Shown here: piece after piece, positions 17,990 through 25,986 of the stretch
Layout of the letters: each line of letters begins with the position of its first letter
Numbering within the stretch: the first letter of the stretch is position 1
NCBI GenBank assembly: GCA_963732655.1
Contig: CAVTAI010000013.1
Coordinates: 620,001 to 684,000, forward strand
DNA: 64,000 bases
Source: CAVTWS01 sp963732655
Lineage (GTDB): Bacteria; Actinomycetota; Acidimicrobiia; Acidimicrobiales; SHLQ01
Direction of reading: 5' to 3'
Position numbers and translations under genes: made by a program
Notes under the pieces: generated by a model
What the model saw: the letters and a program-made list of their open reading frames with translations, nothing else
What the model was told of the DNA's origin: nothing
The model's database searches: none

Positions 17990-18781
17990 TTACAGGCGGT
18001 AGCCGCCGTCGACGCCGATGACCTGGCCGGTGATGGCGCGGCCGTCCTCGCTGGCGAGGAGGACGGCCATGCCGGTGAGTTCGGTCGGGTCGACTATGCG
18101 GTGCTGGGCGCTCTCGCCCTTCGCCCGTTCCAGCTCCGCCTCCGGGGTGGTGCCCTTGGCTCGGGCCATGCGGTCGAAGTCGACGAGGTCGGTGTCGGTC
18201 CACCCGGGGCAGATGCAGTTCACCGTGATGCCCAACGGCCCACAGGCCTGCGCCAGCTGCGTCGTGTACCCGACCAGTCCGTGTTTGGCCGCCGTGTAAC
18301 CGAGCGAGGCGGCCGCACGGCGTGAGGCTCCCGAGCCGATGTTGATGACACGACCGAAGCCCCGATCACGCATGCCGGGGAGCGCCGCTCGTGTGGTCCA
18401 GAACGCCGAGGTCAGGTTGAGCACCAGGGTGCCCTCGAAGGTGTCGTCGTCTCCGGTGAAGGGGTCGGGGGCACGGCCCACCGAGCCACCGACGTTGTTC
18501 ACGACGATGTCGACCCGGCCGTATCGTTCGATCGCCTGCTCCACCGGCCAGCGTGACTGCTGGCGGTCGGAGGCATCGGCGACGACCGAACTGGCGCGGC
18601 CGCCGCGGGCGGTGATGGTGGCCACCACGTCGTCGAGCTGCGAGGCGGTGCGCGCCGACACGACGACGGTGGCGCCCTCCTGCGCGTACCGTTCGGCGAT
18701 GGCTCGACCGATCCCGCGTCCCCCGCCGGTGACCACGGCGATGCGATCCTCGAGCGGGCTGCGCCGCGCCGTGCGGCTCAT
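17990..18781 (-). CDS. Short-chain dehydrogenase/reductase
   Basis: This is a classical 263-residue SDR oxidoreductase. It has the cofactor motif TGGGRGIG near the N-terminus, NNVGG in place of the usual NNAG, a serine in the GSGAS segment, the YTAAK catalytic Tyr and Lys, and a C-terminal GVDGGYRL. The arginine after the glycine motif and in SARTAS would fit NADP(H). The substrate cannot be told from sequence. An AGGGAG Shine-Dalgarno precedes the ATG. It is the downstream gene of a two-SDR cluster whose junction is a 50-nt tandem repeat. Confidence 0.9.
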   Translation of the reverse strand: MSRTARRSPLEDRIAVVTGGGRGIGRAIAERYAQEGATVVVSARTASQLDDVVATITARGGRASSVVADASDRQQSRWPVEQAIERYGRVDIVVNNVGGSVGRAPDPFTGDDDTFEGTLVLNLTSAFWTTRAALPGMRDRGFGRVINIGSGASRRAAASLGYTAAKHGLVGYTTQLAQACGPLGITVNCICPGWTDTDLVDFDRMARAKGTTPEAELERAKGESAQHRIVDPTELTGMAVLLASEDGRAITGQVIGVDGGYRL

Positions 18782-18880
18782 GTTTGCTCCCTGGTCGCCT
18801 TCGGGCGGTTTCGCCGCGCCGTGCGGCTCACGGTTCCGCCCTGGTCGCCTTCGGGCGGCTTCGCCGCGCCGTGCGGCTCA
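18762..18880. repeat. 50-nt tandem repeat spanning the junction of two SDR genes
   Basis: A 19-nt element recurs exactly at 18762-18780, 18812-18830 and 18862-18880, with CTGGTCGCCTTCGGGCGG before the second and third copies. The start codon of one SDR gene lies at the end of the first copy, and the stop codon of the other lies at the end of the third. Confidence 0.85.
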
Positions 18881-19723
18881 TTCGGTGTAGAACCCGCCGT
18901 CGGGGTGGAGGATCTCACCGGTCATGTACGACGATTCGTCCGACGCGAGGTACAGGGCGGCGTTGGCGATGTCTCGCGGCTCACCCATCCGGCCCATGGG
19001 AATGTGTTTGTAGAACTCGGACTGCTGACCGTCGTCGGTCACGTCGAGGATCGAGGTCATGTTGGTCCGGATGAAGCCCGGCCCGACCGAGTTGACGCGG
19101 ATCCCCTCGGCGGCCAGCTGGAAGGCCAGGATCTTGGTGAGGTACCACACCGCCGCCTTGGAGGTGCCGTAAGGGACAGTGCCCGCCCTCGGGTTCTTGG
19201 CGGCGATCGACGCCACGGTGATCAGACTGGATCCTTGGGCTTGGCCGGCTTCCAACATGGCCGCCAGGCAGGCTTGGAGGGTGAGCATCGTGCCGGTGAG
19301 GTTGATCTCCATCACCTCCTGGAACTCGTCGCGGTCGAGGTCGACGAACGCCTCGGCGGGGCTCATCTCCCGGCGGCGGCCCATCTGCTTGACGTAGCGC
19401 TCCATGTCGCCCGAGACGTACCCGGGGCCGCTCACGCCGGCGGCGGTGAACACGATGTGGAGACCGCCGAACGAGTCGTAGGCCGCCCGGGCCATGGCCT
19501 CGTTGTCGAGGCGGCTCGTGACGTCGCCCGGGACGAAAACGGCGCGTCCACCGACGGCTTCGACGGCGGCGATCGTCGCCTCGCCGGGCTCGGGAAGGAT
19601 GTCGGACACGACGACTGCCGCGCCTTCCTCTGCGAACCTCACGGCGGTCGCCCGGCCGATTCCGTTCCCGCCGCCGGTGATCACTGCCACCTTGCCGGCC
19701 AACCGTCCTGAGCCTTGAGTCAT
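18878..19723 (-). CDS. Short-chain dehydrogenase/reductase
   Basis: The 281-residue SDR has TGGGNGIG, a D in VVVSDILPE that suggests NAD(H) preference, GDVTS, an AAGVSG variant of NNAG, the ASIAAK serine, the catalytic YGTSK and a C-terminal HPDGGFYTE. It has an insertion of about 20 residues with RRREMSPAEAFVDLD before the fourth helix. The ATG at 19723 is preceded by TAGAAC with a seven-base spacer, a weak leaderless-type box. The frame is open farther upstream, but that stretch encodes a cyclic-nucleotide-binding-like remnant rather than SDR sequence. Confidence 0.9.
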   Translation of the reverse strand: MTQGSGRLAGKVAVITGGGNGIGRATAVRFAEEGAAVVVSDILPEPGEATIAAVEAVGGRAVFVPGDVTSRLDNEAMARAAYDSFGGLHIVFTAAGVSGPGYVSGDMERYVKQMGRRREMSPAEAFVDLDRDEFQEVMEINLTGTMLTLQACLAAMLEAGQAQGSSLITVASIAAKNPRAGTVPYGTSKAAVWYLTKILAFQLAAEGIRVNSVGPGFIRTNMTSILDVTDDGQQSEFYKHIPMGRMGEPRDIANAALYLASDESSYMTGEILHPDGGFYTE

Positions 19724-19734
19724 GACGACGGTTC

Positions 19735-19990
19735 TAGCACCTGCGGTCCGTCCGCCGCCCTTTGGTGGGTCCGCGGAGCGCCGGCGCCCAGCCTCGCCAG
19801 CGACCGCCGAGATGTCGTCGAAGGTGTCGCCGGTCCGAAGGCGCCGGATGGTCATGCCGCCTCGATGCACCGTCGCCCCACCGGCGACGAGCACGAAGAA
19901 CCTCAGACTCACATGTCCTTCGCGAACCAGCGTCGTCGAACTCGGCAGGTGTCGGCTCCATGTCGTTGATCCTGGTCGACGTTGCGACGC
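19735..19990 (-). pseudogene. Possible remnant of a cyclic-nucleotide-binding domain
   Basis: Upstream of the SDR start the reverse strand reads TTLVREGHVSLRFFVLVAGG, then TVHRGGMTIRRLRTGDTFDD. This follows the cNMP-binding beta-barrel pattern (vl-x-eG ... F-vi-x-G ... i-x-x-l-x-x-GD-x-fgEi). An adjacent frame carries RINDMEPTPAE, which resembles the strand before it. The phosphate-binding cassette is missing or degraded, and no start codon or stop delimits a normal gene. It is best read as a decayed gene, though chance similarity is possible. Nothing else recognisable lies in the 325-nt gap between SDR and CoA-transferase genes. Confidence 0.35.
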
Positions 19991-20048
19991 GTCGCGCCAC
20001 ACTTTCTCCGATAGGAGAAGCTCACCCGGGGTGAGGCCGTGAGCGGGA

Positions 20049-21254
20049 TCAGGTGGCGATGGCGTGGCTCTCGACGAGCCGATCGATCTCGGCGTCGGCG
20101 AGGCCGAGCCATCGGCGCAGGACATCGCCCGTGTGCTCGGCGAGCTCCGGGGACGGGCCGCACAAGCCGGTCTCCATGCCGCTGGCCCGGAAGAACGCCG
20201 TGGGGACGTCGACGCCGTCGGCGGCTTCGGCGAACAGCCGTCGGTGTCCGGCCCAGTCGGTCCGGCCCAGCTCCAAGGTCGATCGCACCGGGCTCACGAA
20301 CACGGGCTGACCCTCGCATCGCGCCTCCAGCTCCGTGTAGGTCGGGATGCGACGGCAGAGCTCGGCCAGCACCTCGATCATCTCCGGCACCCGAGCGGCA
20401 CGGGCCTCCATGGTGGCGAAACGCGGGTCACTGTCGACCGGCTCTCCACCGAGCACCTGGACCCACAGCGGGAAGCCGCGGATCGGGTTGGAGATGAGGC
20501 ACGCGTACTCGCCGCTGCCCACCCGAAGGACCGGGAAGTTCCACGTGTCCATCATCTGCATGCCGTCGTACCCGGCCAGGTCGAGCGACACCTGATCGCT
20601 CACGAAGAGGTGCGATTCGGCGAGCGTGCAGTCGAGGTGTTGCCCGACGCCGGTCCGATCACGGAGGAGTAGACCGGCCAGGATGGCGGTCACCGCCGAG
20701 AGGCCGCCGTGGACATCGGCCTGCTGGTGGACCTCACCGCGTGGCGCCTCGCCGCGGACGCGCGCCGCCACCTCGAGCGTGCCGACCTCGGCGTGGACCA
20801 GCGGCGCGTACGCCCGGCGATCGACCCAGGGTCCCGTCTGCCCCCAACCGGTGATCGAACAGTAGACGAGCCTCGGATTGCGGCCCAGCAGATCGGAGGC
20901 GCCGAGGCCACGGCGCGCCAGCGCGCCGGGGCGCCAGTTCTCCACCAGGACATCGGCCTCGCCGGCGAGTCGAGCGACGATCTCGGCGCCGTCCGTGCGG
21001 CGGACATCGGCGACCAGGCTTCGCTTCCCGGCGTTCATGTGGTGGAAGAAGGCCGAGGCTCCCGAGATCACCGGTGGGAACGGGCGTACCTGGTCACCGG
21101 TCGGAGGCTCGACCTTCACGACCTCGGCCCCCAGGTCGGCGAGGATCCGGGTGCACAGGGGGCCGGCCAACGTGTGGGTCAGGTCGAGGACCCGGACACC
21201 GTCGAGGGCGCGCTGGTTGACGTCGGCTTCCACCTGGTCCACCGTAGGCGCCAT
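20049..21254 (-). CDS. CaiB/BaiF family CoA-transferase
   Basis: Class III CoA-transferases move CoA between carboxylic acids through an Asp-linked thioester. The 401-residue protein has VLDLTHTLAGPLCTRILADLGAEVVKVE-type N-terminal residues, NAGKRSLVADVR, VLVENWRPG and YCSITGWGQTGPW. The putative nucleophile Asp lies in the QADVHGGLSA segment, a variant of the usual DxxxQAxxG region. The substrate is unknown; it may act in fatty-acid, bile-acid-like or aromatic acid catabolism with the nearby SDRs and P450. The ATG at 21254 lies in CCATGG, the same palindrome that starts the opposite gene. A GTG at 21242 is an alternative. Confidence 0.88.
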   Translation of the reverse strand: MAPTVDQVEADVNQRALDGVRVLDLTHTLAGPLCTRILADLGAEVVKVEPPTGDQVRPFPPVISGASAFFHHMNAGKRSLVADVRRTDGAEIVARLAGEADVLVENWRPGALARRGLGASDLLGRNPRLVYCSITGWGQTGPWVDRRAYAPLVHAEVGTLEVAARVRGEAPRGEVHQQADVHGGLSAVTAILAGLLLRDRTGVGQHLDCTLAESHLFVSDQVSLDLAGYDGMQMMDTWNFPVLRVGSGEYACLISNPIRGFPLWVQVLGGEPVDSDPRFATMEARAARVPEMIEVLAELCRRIPTYTELEARCEGQPVFVSPVRSTLELGRTDWAGHRRLFAEAADGVDVPTAFFRASGMETGLCGPSPELAEHTGDVLRRWLGLADAEIDRLVESHAIAT

Positions 21255-21975
21255 GGACGATGCCCTGCTCGCTGACCTGGCGGCCGAACACGCGGTGCTC
21301 GATACCGTGGTGGCTGACCTCGACGAGGCGGCGTGGGACACGCCGAGCTCCGCGGCCGGATGGACCATCGCCGATCAGATCCATCATCTCGACGTTTCGG
21401 ACCGCCTCGCCCTGGCCTCGCTCGCCGGCGAGGCGGTGCCCAAGATGGAGAGCGACCCGGTCATCCCGGCGCTGACCAGCCGTCCTTCGGGTGTCGAGAT
21501 CCTCGCCTCCTGGCGGGCCACCAGGACCGAGATGCTCGAGCGGGCGGCGGAGGTCGACAGCCGGGCCGTGCTCGATTGGGTGGCGTCCTCGTTGTCGGCC
21601 CGAACCCTGGTGACGACCCGCCTCACCGAGTGCTGGGCGCATGGACTCGACTGCGTTGTCGCCCTCGGTGTGGAACCCGTCGATACCGACCGGCTCCGTC
21701 ACATCGTCCACCAGTCGTACCGGGTCCTGCCCTACGCCCTCTCCCTGAGCGGCGTCGACCCTCCGGGACCGCTCGACGACCTCGCTCTCGATCTGGCGGG
21801 CCCGGGCGGGGAGGCGTGGTGGACCGGTCGGCGCGACGCTCCGTCGGTCATCCGGGGGACGGCGGGGGAGTGGTGCCGGGTCGCCGTCCATCGTCTGGAC
21901 GTGGCCGCGACCTCGTTGTCGGCGACCGGTCCCCTGGCGGAGGTGGCGCTGCGCGTCGTGCGGACCTACGTGTGA
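21253..21975 (+). CDS. Maleylpyruvate isomerase/DinB-like family protein (TIGR03084-like)
   Basis: The 240-residue protein has the N-terminal pattern of mycothiol-dependent maleylpyruvate isomerase and DinB-like four-helix proteins: LAAEHAVLDTVVADLDEAAW, then WTIADQIHHLDVSDRLAL with a putative metal His. A C-terminal domain contains RLTECWAHGLDC, a second likely metal-site segment. TIGR03084 proteins of this kind are common in actinobacteria but functionally undefined. The start codon overlaps that of the divergent CoA-transferase gene. Its 3' end overlaps the P450 gene by 10 bases. Confidence 0.8.
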   Translation: MDDALLADLAAEHAVLDTVVADLDEAAWDTPSSAAGWTIADQIHHLDVSDRLALASLAGEAVPKMESDPVIPALTSRPSGVEILASWRATRTEMLERAAEVDSRAVLDWVASSLSARTLVTTRLTECWAHGLDCVVALGVEPVDTDRLRHIVHQSYRVLPYALSLSGVDPPGPLDDLALDLAGPGGEAWWTGRRDAPSVIRGTAGEWCRVAVHRLDVAATSLSATGPLAEVALRVVRTYV

Positions 21976-23354
21976 TCGTTCACCGTCTGATCACTCAGAA
22001 CGTCCGGCAAAGGTGATCGCGTGGGTGTCTCAACTGCTGTCGTCGCCTGCTCTCGCAGGCGACAAGCCCGGTTGCCTGCTGGGTCGGCCCCGCCTTTCGG
22101 CGCGGCCTCTTTGCGCATGATGACCGGGAGGCGATCCACCGAGACGGCGACGCTCTGATCTGGTCCCGCCACCATCCACTCCGGTTCGCCAGCGAGATCG
22201 AGGTGATCGAAGCGGGCCAGCACCTGGTCGAACACGGTGCGGATCTCCCTTCGGGCGAGATTCGAACCCAGGCAGAAGTGGGGACCTCCGCCGCCGAACG
22301 CGACGTGCGGGTTGGGGGTCCTCGTGATGTCGAATCGATGGGGATCCGCGAAGACCCGTTCGTCCCGGTTGGCCGATGGGTACCACAACGTCACTCGGTC
22401 GCCCTCGCTGATGGCCCGTCCGCCGAGCTCGGTGTCGCAGGTGGCCGTGCGACCGAACAGCGCGACGGGGCTCGACCAGCGCAGGATCTCCTCGACCGCG
22501 CTGTCGATCAACGCCGGTTCCGACCGGAGCAGCGCCATCTGGTCGGGGTGGACGATGAGGGCCATCACGCCCTGGGACAGCGCGTTGCGGGTGGTCTCGC
22601 TGCCGGCGAGCGACAAGATGAGGAAGAACATGTCGAGCTCGTAGGTGCGCAGCGTGGTGATGCTGCCGTCGTCCTCGACGATCTCCGCCGAGGCCAGCAG
22701 GCTCCACACGTCGTCGGCCGGGTGCCGTCGCTTGGTCTCGCCCAACTCGGTGGCGTACCCGAAGAGCTCGAGCTGCGCCTGCTGGCGATCCTCCGGGGTG
22801 AGGCCGGAGGCGGGATCGCCGGAGCGGAGGAGGGTGTCGGTGCGTTCGAAGACCCACGGCCGATCGGGCTCCGGGATGCCCATGATGTCGGCGATGAGGT
22901 GCATCGGCACCGGGTACGCGATGTCGCGGACGAAGTCGACCGAGCCCGAGTCGGCGGCCCGGTCGAGCACGTCGGCGACGCGACGGTCGACGAGGTCACC
23001 GAGGCGGCCGATCATCCGCGGCGTGAACCCGGCGCTGATCAGGCGTCGCATGCGAGTGTGAGGCGTGGGGTCGGTGGTGACGATGGTGTGACCGCGCCGC
23101 TCCGAGGGCGAGGGCTCGATGCCGGGGCCATCGATCGCCGAGAACGTCGCCCAGTCCCGGTTGGCCTGCTGCACCTCGGCGTGGCGAGTCACCACCCAGA
23201 ACGGGGTCGGGTGGGACCTTTCGTCGGGGGCCATGGGGGCATGGCCGAGGACAGGACCCCGGGCGCGGAGGTCGTCGAAGACGGTGTGCGGGAATCCGGA
23301 TCGGTAGAGCTCGGCGTCGGTGAGGTCGAGGTCGAGCTCGACGGGAATGTCCAT
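21966..23354 (-). CDS. Cytochrome P450
   Basis: This 462-residue soluble bacterial P450 has the I-helix oxygen motif AGSETT (250-255), the K-helix ExxR at 289-292, and the haem loop FGGGGPHFCLG with the ligand Cys361. The sequence resembles CYP families used for steroid or terpenoid oxidation in actinobacteria (HTRMRRLISAGFTPRMI), but the substrate is not determinable. GGAGGT lies 10 bases before the ATG. About 38 residues after VDRLPVIMRKE are unlike other P450s and look like read-through into the convergent region. No ferredoxin gene is adjacent. Confidence 0.93.
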   Translation of the reverse strand: MDIPVELDLDLTDAELYRSGFPHTVFDDLRARGPVLGHAPMAPDERSHPTPFWVVTRHAEVQQANRDWATFSAIDGPGIEPSPSERRGHTIVTTDPTPHTRMRRLISAGFTPRMIGRLGDLVDRRVADVLDRAADSGSVDFVRDIAYPVPMHLIADIMGIPEPDRPWVFERTDTLLRSGDPASGLTPEDRQQAQLELFGYATELGETKRRHPADDVWSLLASAEIVEDDGSITTLRTYELDMFFLILSLAGSETTRNALSQGVMALIVHPDQMALLRSEPALIDSAVEEILRWSSPVALFGRTATCDTELGGRAISEGDRVTLWYPSANRDERVFADPHRFDITRTPNPHVAFGGGGPHFCLGSNLARREIRTVFDQVLARFDHLDLAGEPEWMVAGPDQSVAVSVDRLPVIMRKEAAPKGGADPAGNRACRLREQATTAVETPTRSPLPDVLSDQTVNDHT

Positions 23355-23476
23355 AGGTGTCCTACCTCCACCCGAGCGTCGGTCGCGCCAGTCTGGCCGA
23401 CCGACCGCGCATCTGGCGACCAGAGGATCGATCGGTGCGAGCGGGGGAACTCAGGTGGTGACGACTCCGGTGTTGT

Positions 23477-23482
23477 TAGTGT
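23477..23482 (+). promoter_or_regulatory. Leaderless-type -10 box
   Basis: TAGTGT lies seven bases before the GTG at 23490, with no Shine-Dalgarno. Confidence 0.5.
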
Positions 23483-23489
23483 TGGCGCC

Positions 23490-24932
23490 GTGGGTCGCTG
23501 CGCCGCCGTCGTGGTGTTCGTCGCCCTGCTGCTGGTCGGCTGCGGCGACGACGACACCGACGCGGTCCAGTCGACGACGTCCTCCGTCGCTACCGCGTCG
23601 GACACGACGACCACCGTGGGTTCGGCGACGGGCTCGGCGGTGCGGATCGTCAGTCAGAACCTGCTCCACGGCATTGCGTGTGCCGAGGAGACGGGTGGTT
23701 GCCTGTTGGCCGACCGGGTGGCGCTCTTCGTGCGTCAGCTCGCCGATGCCGGCTGCCCCGAGCTGGTGAGCGTGCAGGAGGCCAACCAGCAGATGGTGGA
23801 TCTGCTGGCGGCGGATGTGGCCTCGGTGTGCGATGGCGGATACGAGGTGGTCTGGGACGGAGACCCGGGCATCGACCGGGAGATGGTGCTCACCACCGCC
23901 GAGGTGATCGACAGTCGGCGGCTACCGCTGCCCGGCGGGTTCAGGACCGCCTACTGGGTGAGGGCGGTGGTGGACGGCGTGCTGGTCGACTTCGTGTCGA
24001 CCCACCTGGCCAGTTCGAGCGACGACCGACCGTGCGACTCCGAGACCTGCCCGCCACCGTGCTCGAACGAGGACCGGCTAAACACATGCCAGGCTCGCGT
24101 CATGCTCGACCTCATCGAGGACCTGGCCGAACCGGCCGCCCTGGTCGTGCTCGGCGGAGATCTCAACGCGGCGTTCGACTCGTCGACGATCGAGGCGATC
24201 CTTTCGGCCGGATTCACCGACAGCCACCTCGATGCGGGCGGCCAAGAGTGCGACGGGGAGACGGGCGAGCAGTGCACGAGCGGTCGCGACGACGCCTCGC
24301 TCGACGACTTGACCGATCCCACCAGTCTTCAGACCGAACGCATCGACTACCTGATGATCCGCCGACCGGGGTGCCGGGTGACCGATGCCGGGCTGTTCAA
24401 CGGGGATCCGGCGGTGGGTGACCCGGCGGGGCTCGCCTTCCCCGCCGACCACACGGGTGTGTTCGCGGCGCTCTCGTGCGAATCGTCCGGTTCCGGGAGC
24501 CTCGATCCCACAACGGCAACCCTGCCGCCTACGACGACGACCACAGCCCCGGCCGGTGCGGGCCCGGCCGACGATGCGACCGTCGCCGCGGTGACCGAGG
24601 CCTACACGGCGATGTTCGATGGCTCGGTCACCGACGCCGAGGTGAAGCTGTCCTACCTCGAGAACGGCGAGGCGCTGCGGCCGTTCTTCCTCGCCTCCTA
24701 CGAGGCCAACCTGGCGATCGCCTCGCAGGTCAGCGCCCGGGTCGACGCGGTGACCCTGACGGGACCGGGTGAGGCCGCGGTGGTGTTCGCGCTGCTGCTC
24801 GATGGTGCGGTCGTCGTCGGTCCCCAGGACGGACAGGCCGTGCTCGTCGACGGCCGCTGGTTGGTGTCGACCCGTACCTACTGTGACCTCAGTGCCGCCG
24901 GCGCCGAGACGATCCCCGATCCCTGTCGCTAG
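23490..24932 (+). CDS. Secreted lipoprotein: endonuclease/exonuclease/phosphatase domain plus Mtb12-like domain
   Basis: The 480-residue protein starts with a signal peptide and lipobox LVGC. Residues of about 45-330 form an endonuclease/exonuclease/phosphatase fold, with SQNLLHG, SVQEANQ, FVSTHLAS, LGGDLNAAF, RIDYLM and PADHTGV carrying the expected metal and catalytic Asn, Glu, Asp and His residues. Several Cys pairs suggest disulfides outside the cytoplasm. After a Thr/Pro linker, residues of about 365-480 resemble the NTF2-like Mtb12 low-molecular-weight antigen domain of mycobacterial lipoproteins. The substrate could be nucleic acid, phosphoinositide or sphingolipid. The frame is open about 1.3 kb upstream, but that part is the antisense of the P450 gene. 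The GTG is taken from the signal peptide and the leaderless-type -10 box. Confidence 0.85.
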   Translation: MGRCAAVVVFVALLLVGCGDDDTDAVQSTTSSVATASDTTTTVGSATGSAVRIVSQNLLHGIACAEETGGCLLADRVALFVRQLADAGCPELVSVQEANQQMVDLLAADVASVCDGGYEVVWDGDPGIDREMVLTTAEVIDSRRLPLPGGFRTAYWVRAVVDGVLVDFVSTHLASSSDDRPCDSETCPPPCSNEDRLNTCQARVMLDLIEDLAEPAALVVLGGDLNAAFDSSTIEAILSAGFTDSHLDAGGQECDGETGEQCTSGRDDASLDDLTDPTSLQTERIDYLMIRRPGCRVTDAGLFNGDPAVGDPAGLAFPADHTGVFAALSCESSGSGSLDPTTATLPPTTTTTAPAGAGPADDATVAAVTEAYTAMFDGSVTDAEVKLSYLENGEALRPFFLASYEANLAIASQVSARVDAVTLTGPGEAAVVFALLLDGAVVVGPQDGQAVLVDGRWLVSTRTYCDLSAAGAETIPDPCR

Positions 24933-24944
24933 GAGCCCCGCAGG

Positions 24945-25604
24945 TCACATCGTGGGCGACGGGGTCGCGCCCCGGACGACGGCGGTGTAGAAGCGATCCG
25001 GGTCCACCAGATGGCGCATCAGGGTGATGGCCTGATCCTGGCCGGGTGACTCCAGCCGGAGCTCGCCATAGTCGAGGATGCCGCCGAGCCACGAGCGGTA
25101 CAGCACGATGTCGCTGAGGCTCTGAACCGACGTCGACGAGACGGCCGAGCGCAACAGCCCACTGGTCTCGATGACCCGCCGATCGGTCACGTACCGCTGA
25201 TCGAAGAACGCCCACCGCAGCATCACCAGCACCATCCGAGCGATGGTGACCGTGGCGGCCAGCAGCAGCACCGACTCGATGCCGAGGCGGAGGTTGACGA
25301 GGAACAGCAGACCGATCGTGCCGGCCAGCGCCTCGTTCCATCCCCAGTCGCGTCGCTGGACGATGCGGTAGACCACGAACGCGGCGACGACGAACATCAA
25401 CGAGACGATGAAGGTCAGCGCCGGTGGGGTGCGACCCCAGAGCGGCGCCATGAGCATGAGGACGGAGATCGTCTCGACGCCCGGTTCCACGAGGGATGCC
25501 CAGTGGTGCGGCTCGCGGTAGAGGACGCGTTCACCCTTGACGAGGAAGGCTCGCTCGTCGGGAGGGCGCAAGAGGCCGGCGATGCCGGGCGTGACCGCGG
25601 CCAT
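24945..25604 (-). CDS. PH-domain (YdbS-like) membrane protein
   Basis: The 219-residue protein has four hydrophobic helices in its first two-thirds, two close pairs, followed by a bacterial PH-like segment: RYVTDRRVIETSGLL, SLSDIVLYRSWLGGILDYGEL and a short acidic end. This is the bPH2/YdbS architecture, in which a membrane region precedes a pleckstrin-homology-like domain of unknown ligand. The ATG at 25604 is chosen; a TTG at 25622 would add six residues. It lies just after a small membrane protein gene on the same strand. Confidence 0.8.
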   Translation of the reverse strand: MAAVTPGIAGLLRPPDERAFLVKGERVLYREPHHWASLVEPGVETISVLMLMAPLWGRTPPALTFIVSLMFVVAAFVVYRIVQRRDWGWNEALAGTIGLLFLVNLRLGIESVLLLAATVTIARMVLVMLRWAFFDQRYVTDRRVIETSGLLRSAVSSTSVQSLSDIVLYRSWLGGILDYGELRLESPGQDQAITLMRHLVDPDRFYTAVVRGATPSPTM

Positions 25605-25625
25605 GACGACGTGTCGCGTCAACCG

Positions 25626-25838
25626 TCAGGGCGTAAAGACGGTGTCGGGCGTGGTGGTCGACGGACGGTCATCGTTGTCGTCGCTGACCAGACCTTCGAC
25701 GAACTCACCGATCGAGCTCACGACGTCGCCGCCCCACTCGAAGAAGTTGTTGCCGTGGCGACCGGCCTCGCCCGGGCTGAGCGAGATCAGGTACACGAGA
25801 AAGGCCAGCATCAGCATGGCGATCGGTTTCGGCGGCAT
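25626..25838 (-). CDS. Small membrane protein, function unknown
   Basis: The 70-residue product has one N-terminal hydrophobic segment (PIAMLMLAFLVYLISL), a short amphipathic region and an acidic Asp/Ser/Thr tail. No family is recognised. The ATG at 25838 gives the simplest signal-anchor; upstream in-frame TTG and GTG codons exist. It ends 21 nt before the PH-domain gene and is probably cotranscribed with it. Confidence 0.55.
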   Translation of the reverse strand: MPPKPIAMLMLAFLVYLISLSPGEAGRHGNNFFEWGGDVVSSIGEFVEGLVSDDNDDRPSTTTPDTVFTP

Positions 25839-25986
25839 GGCGGTTGCTCGCTTTCCCACCGGCAACGAAGGGTCGCCGACGGACAGGGCACTCCGCGCCG
25901 CGTTGCCGGAGAGTCAGCATAGTTGGGAGTGCACGGCCACGGGGCGATGCCCGGATGCCGCTGATGTGTACGCCGAAGCGGCTTCC

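Noticed and set aside
22203..23489. Upstream extension of the endonuclease-like lipoprotein frame
   Set aside because: It is antisense to the P450 gene, and the lipobox signal peptide shows the start is at 23490.
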